DNA of 10,075 nt from Verrucomicrobiia bacterium (GTDB lineage Bacteria > Verrucomicrobiota > Verrucomicrobiia > Verrucomicrobiales > Akkermansiaceae). Where the stretch lies: NCBI GenBank assembly GCA_947460915.1, contig CANHKJ010000096.1, forward strand, positions 1 to 10,075, written 5' to 3'. Numbering within the stretch: position 1 is the stretch's first letter; every line of letters begins with the position of its first letter. The translations under genes and the position numbers were made by a program. A model generated the notes under the pieces. The model ran no database searches, had not been told where the DNA came from, and worked only from the letters and a program-made list of their open reading frames with translations. Below, in pieces: positions 1 to 6,375 of the stretch.

Positions 1-23
1 AAAAAAGGGACTGAAAATCCCTT
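1..23 (-). terminator. Rho-independent terminator after the ABC permease gene
   Basis: Read on the minus strand, a 6-bp stem (positions 18-23 paired with 5-10, AAGGGA/TCCCTT) encloses a 7-nt loop and runs into a T tract at positions 4-1. It starts 9 bp after the permease stop codon at 32-34, so it closes the four-gene minus-strand operon. The window edge cuts the T tract, so its full length is unknown. Confidence 0.8.
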
Positions 24-31
24 CTCCCTAT

Positions 32-880
32 TCACGTTTTGAAATCGCGTGATTGGAAGGCGAGCCAACCGAGCACAAATACCGTTGCATTGAGACCACC
101 GAGAAAGGCGAATGACTCGAGCACTTTCGCCCATGGCAAATGCGGTTCCATCAAAAACACCCAGGCACTCATGCGCCAGGTCACGAACCACTCTTCGTAT
201 GGCTTGAAGAACGGGAAATTCTGCACGATCATATCGACGAACAAAATGCTCAAGGTAATGATCGTTGCCGCCGCCGGTTTCATCTTGAAGCACGAAAACA
301 TAAACGCGATTGAGGAAATCGTAATCATGCTAAAGCCAATGCCGAGCGCACCGAGTGCAAGCCTTCCTGCACCATCTGACCATTCCGAATACGCTGCAAA
401 AACTTTCATCTTCGGCTCCATCACAAACAATCCACCTTCCCATCCCACCGCCGCGACCGCCATCAGGTAGCCACTGATACCGACGAAAAAGACAAAGCTC
501 ACCGTGTAAATGCAGACACTGGTATATTTCACTACCAACAGACGCAATCGACTGATCGGACGGGCAAAAATCAAGCGCAAGTTGCCATCTTCATTTTCCT
601 TGGCGACAATGTCTCCCGCGACCAGCGCGAAAAACACCGAACCTAACACAAACATACTCAGCAGCATGATCGTGAATGTGATCGAAAGCGAACTGTAATA
701 GATATCAAAATCGAGACCATTGTTCTGCAATTGCTTGCGCGTGTAGGCCTGTGTGCGATCGAGTTTATACACCACCAAAATCAGAATCTCCATCGCCAAG
801 AATGCGACGTAGCCAATGTAGGTGCGAGGTCGAGAAAACAGCTTGCGCAGTTCTCCTTGGAGTTGGGCGAGGAACATCAT
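32..880 (-). CDS. ABC-2 type transporter permease subunit
   Basis: A 282-residue polytopic membrane protein, the probable membrane half of an ABC exporter whose ATPase is encoded just upstream. About six hydrophobic segments can be seen, near residues 20-38, 60-90, 115-145, 172-196, 203-221 and 252-275. A cytoplasmic stretch between the second and third reads NEDGNLRLIFARPISR, typical of ABC-2 permeases of the multidrug/bacitracin (BcrA/BcrB) type, where this loop contacts the ATPase. The ATG at 880 overlaps the ATPase stop as ATGA; a second ATG follows directly. No Shine-Dalgarno site precedes it, so translation probably depends on coupling. A terminator follows the stop. The substrate cannot be told from sequence; lipid, peptide, antibiotic or polysaccharide export are all possible. 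Confidence 0.88.
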   Translation of the reverse strand: MMFLAQLQGELRKLFSRPRTYIGYVAFLAMEILILVVYKLDRTQAYTRKQLQNNGLDFDIYYSSLSITFTIMLLSMFVLGSVFFALVAGDIVAKENEDGNLRLIFARPISRLRLLVVKYTSVCIYTVSFVFFVGISGYLMAVAAVGWEGGLFVMEPKMKVFAAYSEWSDGAGRLALGALGIGFSMITISSIAFMFSCFKMKPAAATIITLSILFVDMIVQNFPFFKPYEEWFVTWRMSAWVFLMEPHLPWAKVLESFAFLGGLNATVFVLGWLAFQSRDFKT

Positions 881-1794
881 GCGCTGCGTGGGATGGTGGT
901 GTGTTGTTGTTTGATTTCCATGTAAAGGTCTTCCAAAGAGCGATCCTTGCGAGCAAAGGAGCGCAAGGGCACACCTGCTTGCACAAGGGCTCGTATTACT
1001 AGTGCAGGATCAACATTATGGGGCAAATACAGCCGCGCAACGCCATCCCATGTCCCACCAAAAGGCGAGAGAACTTGAGGTATGATCGTGGTGTGTTCTG
1101 CCGAAATTTCGCCGGATATTTCATATCCTTGTTGCTCTTCGACCAGTCCTTTGATCGGCCCCTCGAAAACACGCTTGCCACCTTGCAAAATCGCGATGCG
1201 ATCACACATTTGTTCGACTTCGCCAAGAAGGTGCGAGTTAAAAAGAACGGTCATGCCGCGTTCCGCACGCAATCCGAGAATAAAGTCGCGAAACCACTTG
1301 ATGCCCTCGGGGTCAAGTCCATCGGTTGGTTCATCCAACAACAAAATTTCCGGCTCGGGCAAAAGTGCCTGCGCGAGAGCTAAGCGCTGACGCATGCCGT
1401 GACTGTAGGTTCGCACCTTGGAGTCAATGCGTTTGGTGAGATCCACTCGCTCCACCACCTCGCGTGCGAGCTTTTCATCGAACGGTCCCGAATAGCTCAT
1501 CAAAATTTTCAGATTCTGCCAACCACTGAGGTAATCATAAAATGATGGTGCCTCAAAGATCGCGCCCACCTTGCGCAAGGCGCGTGATCGATCTTGCGTG
1601 ACCGAGATGCCATCGATGCGCACATCCCCTGATTGCGCCGCCACCATGCCTAGGATGATGCCAAGTGTCGTGCTCTTTCCTGCGCCATTGTGACCAAGCA
1701 ATCCGTAGATTTGCCCTTTTTCCACAGCAAACGAGACACCTTGCAGCGCAGGCGAGCCATTGAAGTTTTTCCAGAGATTGTCGATGACGAGCAT
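877..1794 (-). CDS. ABC transporter ATP-binding protein
   Basis: A 305-residue nucleotide-binding subunit that powers the adjacent ABC-2 permease. Walker A is GHNGAGKST at residues 34-42, the ABC signature is YSHGMRQRL at 130-138, Walker B is ILLLDE at about 150-155 followed by the D-loop, and the switch histidine is H188 (FNSHLL). The usual Q-loop glutamine is replaced by glutamate in FEAPSFYDYLS (E81), as I recall for BcrA-like exporter ATPases. About 95 C-terminal residues beyond the core domain form the accessory region common in this family. It starts 24 bp after the upstream pseudopilin gene, in an A/T-rich gap without a Shine-Dalgarno site, and ends in an ATGA overlap with the permease. 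The fold and role are clear; the transported substrate is not. Confidence 0.93.
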   Translation of the reverse strand: MLVIDNLWKNFNGSPALQGVSFAVEKGQIYGLLGHNGAGKSTTLGIILGMVAAQSGDVRIDGISVTQDRSRALRKVGAIFEAPSFYDYLSGWQNLKILMSYSGPFDEKLAREVVERVDLTKRIDSKVRTYSHGMRQRLALAQALLPEPEILLLDEPTDGLDPEGIKWFRDFILGLRAERGMTVLFNSHLLGEVEQMCDRIAILQGGKRVFEGPIKGLVEEQQGYEISGEISAEHTTIIPQVLSPFGGTWDGVARLYLPHNVDPALVIRALVQAGVPLRSFARKDRSLEDLYMEIKQQHTTIPRSA

Positions 1795-1818
1795 AAATTA
1801 CGATAAATATAGTAGTTG

Positions 1819-2355
1819 TTAGGGCGAGACCGAGAAATTCACTTCGCGCGATGCCGAGTAGTCCGCATAAAGAACATTCACCCCGGATTCTCCTGGATGC
1901 CATTTTTCCTTGTCCGTGACCAAGGGCACGCGGCCTGGATCATCAGTGATGGTGAAAAATTCCAGTCGATGCTTATTCTTGCCGCTCTGCGTGGAGTTCC
2001 AAATGTAGCTGCTTCCAGTCTCCTGAAAAATTTCTTGATCTTCGGGGCAATGATAGATTTCGGGATTTTCGATGTAATCCGCCAGCGCTGTTTCTAACAC
2101 CAAGACGTCCTCTTCTTTGGTTTTCCGACCAGCCGCGATGTCGGGCATGGTATCACTGTGATCCTGCAAATAGGACTCGATGCCGACGCCGATTTCCTTG
2201 AGATTGTTCAAGCAGGCGACCTGGCGCGACTTAGCGCGCATCGATTTCCCAAAGGGCACGACCAATGCTGCCACAGCTGCGATGATCGCCACCACGATCA
2301 GCAATTCCATCAACGTGAAGCCACGTGAGCGAGTGTGAGAGCGCATCAATTTCAT
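1819..2355 (-). CDS. Pseudopilin-like protein with prepilin N-terminal methylation motif
   Basis: A 178-residue protein with a class III (type IV pilin/type II secretion) signal: a short basic leader, then G12|F13-TLMELLIVVAIIAAVAAL, with the conserved Glu at position +5 (E17) after the predicted prepilin-peptidase site. The rest is a predicted extracytoplasmic domain with few hydrophobic stretches. Near the C-terminus, VNVLYADYSASREV resembles the end of the H-X9-DG family found in Planctomycetota and Verrucomicrobiota, but the DG is DY here and the preceding His is 11 residues away, so the motif is degraded. The ATG at 2355 overlaps the stop of the upstream unknown gene as ATGA; Met4 (2346) is a possible alternative start. 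It lies directly before an ABC exporter. Whether it builds a pseudopilus or is just an anchored surface protein cannot be told. Confidence 0.85.
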   Translation of the reverse strand: MKLMRSHTRSRGFTLMELLIVVAIIAAVAALVVPFGKSMRAKSRQVACLNNLKEIGVGIESYLQDHSDTMPDIAAGRKTKEEDVLVLETALADYIENPEIYHCPEDQEIFQETGSSYIWNSTQSGKNKHRLEFFTITDDPGRVPLVTDKEKWHPGESGVNVLYADYSASREVNFSVSP

Positions 2356-2990
2356 TGGGGTGGTCCAAATCGGTTCCCGCGCAGGCCTTGCATCACTTCA
2401 TTCATCGATTCCATCAAGGGCGCGAGATCGAGTTTGGTGTCCGAGCTCGACTTCTCGAAATATGCACGCATGCCCTCCTCGGCAATCTTTGCCATCACAT
2501 CCTCGCCCAGTTCCTTTGTGCGCTGCATGTCCGCCTCTGTTTGGCCTTTCTCAATTTCTGCCAGCCCGCGTTTCACAAAGCGCTTGCGCTCGGCGGGTGG
2601 CATTTGATCCAATGCCTGCATAAACTGATTCATGCTCTCGGCAACGGTAAGCTCGATGAAAAGACTGCGCTCTTGCTGACTGAGCAGGCGAAAGAACTTT
2701 TCGTTGGCACGACTCTCGCGATTTTTTTCCCGCTCTTGAAAATCAAGACGGTTGGTGAGTAAAGCGATGTCACGAATTTGCGCCTCCCGTTCCTTGGCTT
2801 CGGATGAAGAACCTGCTCCTTCGGACCAATCGGCAAACGCCGACTCCTCGATCTCTTGTTGAAGGCGCGCCGCGGTGATTTTTTTCGATCCTGCCCACGA
2901 GCGAATCGAGAATACCACGAGCCAAATCAGCAAAATTGTGCCGATTGCCTGAATGAGAAATTTTTTCTGCTGCATGTTCGCGGCGAACAT
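2352..2990 (-). CDS. Membrane-anchored protein of unknown function
   Basis: I do not recognise this family. The 212-residue product has one hydrophobic segment at about residues 11-29 (FLIQAIGTILLIWLVVFSI) preceded by lysines, so it is probably a single-pass protein with most of its length in the periplasm. The remainder is highly charged and looks helical, with probable coiled-coil stretches around residues 38-90 and 118-165 rich in Glu, Lys, Arg and Gln. No cysteine and no enzyme motif are seen. It is the first gene of a four-gene unit with a pseudopilin and an ABC exporter, and ends in an ATGA overlap with the pseudopilin. The start is uncertain: ATG at 2990 and ATG at 2975 lie at the two ends of a perfect palindrome, and the second leaves a cleaner basic-then-hydrophobic N-terminus. 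A helical accessory or chaperone-like periplasmic role is only a guess. Confidence 0.8.
   Translation of the reverse strand: MFAANMQQKKFLIQAIGTILLIWLVVFSIRSWAGSKKITAARLQQEIEESAFADWSEGAGSSSEAKEREAQIRDIALLTNRLDFQEREKNRESRANEKFFRLLSQQERSLFIELTVAESMNQFMQALDQMPPAERKRFVKRGLAEIEKGQTEADMQRTKELGEDVMAKIAEEGMRAYFEKSSSDTKLDLAPLMESMNEVMQGLRGNRFGPPQ
2974..2990. repeat. Perfect 17-bp palindrome at the start of the unknown gene
   Basis: Positions 2974-2981 (ATGTTCGC) and 2983-2990 (GCGAACAT) are exact reverse complements around one central G. Both candidate start codons of the minus-strand gene fall inside or at the edge of it. Eight-base arms with a one-base centre suit a dimeric regulator better than an RNA hairpin, which would have no loop. 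The half-site TGTTC...GAACA resembles the Verrucomicrobia LexA motif as I remember it, but the gap is 5 bases instead of 4. Confidence 0.6.
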
Positions 2991-3013
2991 AGCGCAGGTA
3001 ACTACGAGCGCAA
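2986..3013 (-). promoter_or_regulatory. Possible sigma-70 promoter for the unknown gene/pseudopilin/ABC unit
   Basis: Minus-strand TTGCGC at 3013-3008 and TATGTT at 2991-2986 are separated by 16 bp and fit a weak -35/-10 pair. The -10 would overlap the palindrome, and transcription would begin near 2980, leaving almost no leader before the ATG at 2975. This is pattern matching only; the spacer is one base short of optimum and both boxes have two mismatches. Confidence 0.3.
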
Positions 3014-3049
3014 GAGTCGATGTGAAATACCGCGAATCTAGCTCAAGAA

Positions 3050-3682
3050 TTAGCGAGATGCGGTGGTGGAACTAAGCCCTCGAAGACGTTGAATGTTCGC
3101 ATACATCTGACGGCAGTGACTAAAACCAGAGCGTTGGGAAAGAATTGTAGCGCTGCGCTCCAGTGAGCCCCACTGCACTACGCTGATCTCGACATTGCGA
3201 CGACCCCACACATTCATAAACGAGCGCGATGGCTGGTAAATGTCGATGGTTCCCGTGCCAGTCAAGGCTGATCCGTAGTCGTCTACCACATAAAGATACG
3301 GTTGACCTTTAATTTTAAAAACGGTGCCCATCGGGTAGAAGGACCAGTCCGCAGCAGCAGAGCGCACGCGATTGTTGTATTTCAGCGGAGTGCCTAATGC
3401 ACTTTTGGATCCATACTGAATGTGATCATCTTCCGAACAAGTGTAGGCGGTGGTGCGAACTACGCGATTTTTTTCACCAAAAGTGTAAACAGGCATACCG
3501 TGTTTATCACGTGGCTTGCTTCTTGCGGCACTAAGTAATGCCGATGAGGGACTTGGTGTATTGAACGAGACGTTGCTAGAAAAGCCTGGCTTCACGATGC
3601 TTACCAAAGAATGAGTTGAGCACTGGCAAAGTAGAAGGGAAGATACCAAAGTGGTGACGAGTGAGAGAAAAGGAAAACGCAT
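3050..3682 (-). CDS. 3D-domain secreted or lipoprotein
   Basis: A 210-residue exported protein ending in a 3D domain, named for three conserved aspartates and related to the C-terminal part of the lytic transglycosylase MltA. The aspartates are visible in ADWSFYPMGTVF (D112), YVVDDYGSALTGTGTIDIY (D134/D135 and D147), followed by NVWGRRNVEISV, as in other 3D proteins. An N-terminal signal (MRFPFLSLVTTLVSSLLLCQC) precedes Cys19 and Cys21; the lipobox is poor (LCQC), so lipidation is uncertain. A low-complexity Ser/Thr/Pro stretch of about 50 residues links signal and domain. I chose the ATG at 3682 over an in-frame ATG at 3763 because only the shorter form begins with a signal sequence. It appears to be transcribed alone. 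A role in peptidoglycan remodelling is inferred from the family; no separate catalytic domain is present. Confidence 0.85.
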   Translation of the reverse strand: MRFPFLSLVTTLVSSLLLCQCSTHSLVSIVKPGFSSNVSFNTPSPSSALLSAARSKPRDKHGMPVYTFGEKNRVVRTTAYTCSEDDHIQYGSKSALGTPLKYNNRVRSAAADWSFYPMGTVFKIKGQPYLYVVDDYGSALTGTGTIDIYQPSRSFMNVWGRRNVEISVVQWGSLERSATILSQRSGFSHCRQMYANIQRLRGLSSTTASR

Positions 3683-3782
3683 GCGGACAATCGTGTTGGG
3701 AGTGAGAACGGTATGATGTGACTGAAAACACGGTTGAGAGCAGTCAAAAACGTCGCCATCCACCTATCCCACCACTCATCAT

Positions 3783-3804
3783 CCGGCAAGAAAAAACTTG
3801 CCGG
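3783..3804. repeat. 8-bp inverted repeat with a six-A loop
   Basis: CCGGCAAG (3783-3790) and CTTGCCGG (3797-3804) are perfect reverse complements around AAAAAA. The hairpin would be strong, but no T tract follows on either strand, so it is not a standard terminator. It lies between the terminator of the pseudopilin operon and the 3D-domain gene, so it could be a backup stop, a transcript-end stabiliser or a regulator site. Confidence 0.55.
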
Positions 3805-3820
3805 AAAATCATTCCGCTTG

Positions 3821-3857
3821 AAAGAAAGGAAAAACCCCTTGTTTTCACAAGGGGTTT
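3821..3857 (-). terminator. Rho-independent terminator after the VTC/DUF4956/pseudopilin unit
   Basis: Positions 3847-3857 and 3832-3842 form a perfect 11-bp stem (AAACCCCTTGT type) with a 4-nt loop at 3843-3846. On the minus strand it is followed by a pyrimidine run TTCCTTTCTTT (3831-3821). It begins 21 bp after the pseudopilin stop codon at 3879-3881, so it should end the operon read from 6109. Confidence 0.82.
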
Positions 3858-3878
3858 CCGCAAGAACTTTTTTTATGA

Positions 3879-4631
3879 TCAGTTAGGATCATCATCGGCA
3901 TTCAGCGACCAAACGACCGCAGTTTGTGGCATGATGATCTTGCCTGTAGGAGTCAACAGATCGGAGGCCTTATGCATTTCCGCGTGGCCATCGACGAAAA
4001 TCAACGCACCTTGCTGATTGTGGCGAGCGGCAAAAGCACGCGCATTTCCCTTCGGGGAGCCATCGAAGCCCGATTGCCCAGGCAGCGTTTTCTTATCATT
4101 CGGCAGACCGCGCTCAAAGAAAACGACGGTTTTGCTAGGTTCCATGATTCTCACCACGGGGACTTGCTTTTTCTCTCCGTTTTCGTCTTTGCGCTGCAAG
4201 CGGCTATTCATCGCGACGGCAAACATCGGCGAGCCGAGACGTTTATTCGCACCAGGATAAGGAGCTCCCGGAATGAATAAGGGATAGCCTTTGTCATAAA
4301 ATCCAGCTGGATTGTCCTCGCCAAGCTCGCCAACAGTAGGTGCACTCATCAAGCGGGGTAAGGCATTGTACCAAACCTCTTGATTCTCTGGCCTCGCAGC
4401 CGTTTGCCAATTGTTGGTGCCCACTGCATCTTCGAGCGGCAGCAAGCCACTGCTATCTGCCACATACGAGCCAAATGCAGTGCCGAGAGAACGCATTTTC
4501 GTCAACGCACTGGCCTGATCTGCCTTGCTGCGCGAAGATTGGATGACCGTGAAGGCGATTGTCGCCAAGGCAGCGATGATAGCTACCACAACGAGCAGCT
4601 CCATTAATGTAAATCCTTTGTGTTTTCTCAT
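3879..4631 (-). CDS. Pseudopilin-like protein with H-X9-DG motif
   Basis: A 250-residue protein with a prepilin-type N-terminus: MRKHKG6|F7-TLMELLVVVAIIAALATIAF with Glu at +5 (E11). Near the C-terminus, RHNQQGALIFVDGHAEMHK contains exactly nine residues between H204 and D214-G215, the H-X9-DG signature of the prepilin-like families greatly expanded in Planctomycetota and Verrucomicrobiota. The middle (SPMFAVAMNSRL, VRIMEPSKTVVFFER) also fits that family. I chose the ATG at 4631 because it overlaps the DUF4956 stop as ATGA and puts six residues before the cleavage site; the longer form from 4682 would add a polar, signal-less 17 residues. It is the last gene of the VTC/DUF4956 unit and is followed by a terminator. 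Its role is unknown; the genetic coupling suggests a surface or envelope function linked to the VTC system, which is inference. Confidence 0.87.
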   Translation of the reverse strand: MRKHKGFTLMELLVVVAIIAALATIAFTVIQSSRSKADQASALTKMRSLGTAFGSYVADSSGLLPLEDAVGTNNWQTAARPENQEVWYNALPRLMSAPTVGELGEDNPAGFYDKGYPLFIPGAPYPGANKRLGSPMFAVAMNSRLQRKDENGEKKQVPVVRIMEPSKTVVFFERGLPNDKKTLPGQSGFDGSPKGNARAFAARHNQQGALIFVDGHAEMHKASDLLTPTGKIIMPQTAVVWSLNADDDPN

Positions 4632-5320
4632 ACGTCCAGTTCGTTTCCTGTGGGTGTCAGCACGATGCGATTGTTGCCACAAGCCAACTGCAAACGCTCG
4701 ATGAGATCGGAAACTTTCACACCTTCTTTGAGTTGCAGACCATAGCGCAATTCGGTCATCATCCCTGCTTGTGCAGAGCGCACGCTAGTCAGATCCGCAC
4801 GATCAACGCAGTCAGCCCAAATCGGATTGAGGCGATCTTCAAAGTCCATGTCGCTAGTCATGCGCATGGTAAGCAAGTGAGTGGCGCGGCGTGGTGCGAA
4901 AGCGTCGGTGCGGGAAAGCACATAAATCAAGGCAGCAACAAGAGGCACGCAGATGAGCGACTCTGTATAAAGACGTGCTCCAACAACCATACCAGCGGCC
5001 ATGGCAAAGAACACAAAGCCAAGGTCGCGCGCTTGTCCCAAATTGCGACGGAAACGAATCATCGAAAAGGCTGCAAACATACCGAAGGCAACGCCGGCAT
5101 TACCGCGAACCACCATGATCAAAATCGTCGTGATCGTGCCAATGATGATCAACGTGTGAACGAAGTCTTGGGTATAACGTGTTCCTTTATAGGTATTCCG
5201 GTAGAGGGTAGCAATAAAGAGATTGAGCACGAAGCTCAGAAACATAGCACCCACTACTTCGAGTGGATGAGGCGTGTCGAGTGAGATGTAATCTTTGAGG
5301 CTGGTAATGAATTCGTTCAT
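4628..5320 (-). CDS. DUF4956 domain membrane protein
   Basis: A 230-residue integral membrane protein. Hydrophobic segments lie near residues 20-38, 53-71, 74-87, 101-117 and 121-136, followed by a soluble C-terminal domain of about 90 residues. The stretch AFSMIRFRRNLGQARDLGFVFFAMAAGMVVGA (85-115) is the diagnostic core of DUF4956, as I know the family. Members commonly sit beside VTC-domain genes, exactly as here: the VTC gene ends 27 bp upstream. By analogy with the yeast VTC complex, where a membrane domain carries the polymer across a membrane, it could help move polyphosphate or anchor the polymerase, but no biochemical function is established that I can cite. The start at 5320 has no Shine-Dalgarno site. 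The stop is embedded in the start codon of the downstream pseudopilin. Confidence 0.88.
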   Translation of the reverse strand: MNEFITSLKDYISLDTPHPLEVVGAMFLSFVLNLFIATLYRNTYKGTRYTQDFVHTLIIIGTITTILIMVVRGNAGVAFGMFAAFSMIRFRRNLGQARDLGFVFFAMAAGMVVGARLYTESLICVPLVAALIYVLSRTDAFAPRRATHLLTMRMTSDMDFEDRLNPIWADCVDRADLTSVRSAQAGMMTELRYGLQLKEGVKVSDLIERLQLACGNNRIVLTPTGNELDV

Positions 5321-5347
5321 GGGTCGTATTTCTATCAGGTAGCTGGG

Positions 5348-6109
5348 CTATAACAGCAGTAGGGTAGCTTCGGGGTTTTTGGCAACGGCTGGGTCAAAGC
5401 GCTCCAGAGATTGACAATACTTGCTCATACTCTGGGCTTGCAATTGAAATTCTCCAGCGGCTTTGCGCAGCCAGATCGGCACGGAGCCGATGGTTTTGAC
5501 TTCTACCACGGCGATCTCATGCTTCACCACTGCGAGTGGAAAATCAGGATCGTCAGGGGTGAGCGGCTTCATATCAAATCGACAACGCAGACCCGTATCA
5601 AAGGTCACGCGAATGGTTCCCTCGGGACCGCTATCATAGGCCATGCGATCATAGCGGACCTGCACCACAGGACGAGCGCCGGCATCGACGATCAGGTCTT
5701 GCAGCTCGGCGACTACGTGCTTGTCAGCGCGAGAGCGGTTGGGATCTAAGAGAGGTTGAGGAATTTTCCCCTGCGCGAGCTCGGCAAGAGACTCGATCGG
5801 CAACGCAGCCCGGCGCTTCACTCCATCGCCGTCCAGCTTGTGCTTGATCTCGATGAATCCAGCGGGCGGAATGAGTCCATCGGCCCGCCCGTAAACACGA
5901 GCGCGAACGCGACGTCGATTCGCCACGCCCCATTGCTTTTGCCAATAGCTATGGCGATCCGAGGTATCGTAGTATTCAGAAATTACGGGATAACCATCTT
6001 CTGCACCACGATCGACGGGGATCATGCTCGCAATGAAAAGTCGGAATTTCTCGCCTTCTTCCGCTGGCAGAAGAAATTTAAATTCGCGGCGATCTTGGGT
6101 TGCGTCCAT
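5348..6109 (-). CDS. VTC-domain (polyphosphate polymerase-type) protein
   Basis: A 253-residue protein that consists almost wholly of a VTC domain, the tunnel-shaped triphosphate-tunnel fold whose yeast member Vtc4 makes polyphosphate from ATP. Basic and acidic residues expected to line the tunnel are in order: REFK (8-11), YYDT (47-49 region), RRRVRAR (65-71), EIK (87-89), KRR (98-100), VRYDR (151-155), RVTFDTGLR (167-175), VEVK (202-205) and SKY (229-231). There is no SPX domain and no membrane segment, so membrane attachment would have to come from the DUF4956 partner. It is the first gene of its operon; the ATG at 6109 fits the family N-terminus. Polyphosphate synthesis is the family-based prediction; other triphosphate-tunnel reactions are not ruled out. 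Confidence 0.87.
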   Translation of the reverse strand: MDATQDRREFKFLLPAEEGEKFRLFIASMIPVDRGAEDGYPVISEYYDTSDRHSYWQKQWGVANRRRVRARVYGRADGLIPPAGFIEIKHKLDGDGVKRRAALPIESLAELAQGKIPQPLLDPNRSRADKHVVAELQDLIVDAGARPVVQVRYDRMAYDSGPEGTIRVTFDTGLRCRFDMKPLTPDDPDFPLAVVKHEIAVVEVKTIGSVPIWLRKAAGEFQLQAQSMSKYCQSLERFDPAVAKNPEATLLLL

Positions 6110-6375
6110 GAAAAGGTGCGCGCAGACTAGCCAGTTGAAAGCAGATGTCGATCAAAATTGTCGGAAATGACACCATTTTTGCTTTGTGTTTTAGCGCAGA
6201 TTAACCAAATCGACACATTTCTCATTGACGCATGTGACGATTTCGCCATCTCACAGGAAAATCGAAAAATCGCAATGACGTGCCGAACGCCACAATTGAT
6301 TGGACGCAAAAAATGTCAAAAATCTTCACTTTAGGGGCTTGTCAGAAGTCTGAGGAAAGCTAACTTGGGTCGCGC
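6110..6375. promoter_or_regulatory. Divergent intergenic region between VTC gene and ilvE
   Basis: This 266-bp A/T-rich gap must hold the promoters for both the VTC unit (minus) and the ilvE-mcsA-mcsB-clpC unit (plus). I see isolated -35-like hexamers, TTGACG at 6225-6230 on the plus strand and TTGACA at 6319-6314 on the minus strand, but neither has a convincing -10 at 16-18 bp. No CtsR tandem heptad, no CIRCE inverted repeat, no riboswitch or leader-peptide attenuator was found. A purine run at 6352-6357 (GAGGAA) lies about 18 bases before the ilvE ATG, too far for a normal ribosome site. No ORF here looks coding. Confidence 0.6.

Noticed and set aside
2974..2990. A definite LexA (SOS) box
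   Set aside because: The half-sites fit but the gap is 5 bases instead of the 4 that I recall for Verrucomicrobia, and the downstream genes are not SOS genes; kept only as a palindrome.
3683..3763. 27-residue N-terminal extension of the 3D-domain protein from the ATG at 3763
   Set aside because: The extension is polar and would bury the signal sequence that begins at the ATG at 3682.
4632..4682. 17-residue N-terminal extension of the H-X9-DG pseudopilin from the ATG at 4682
   Set aside because: It would put 23 residues before the prepilin cleavage site, and the ATG at 4631 gives both a normal leader and the recurring ATGA overlap.
4733..5284. 183-residue open frame on the plus strand opposite the DUF4956 gene
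   Set aside because: Its composition (many His, Asn, Lys) is that of a reverse-complement shadow, and the opposite strand has clear membrane segments and a family motif.
6225..6253. Promoter from TTGACG at 6225-6230
   Set aside because: No acceptable -10 hexamer lies 16-18 bp downstream, so it was not annotated as a promoter.
6308..6325. TGTCAAA near 6314 as half of a CtsR operator
   Set aside because: CtsR boxes need two tandem heptads; no second copy lies at the required 3-base spacing, and no ctsR gene is present.
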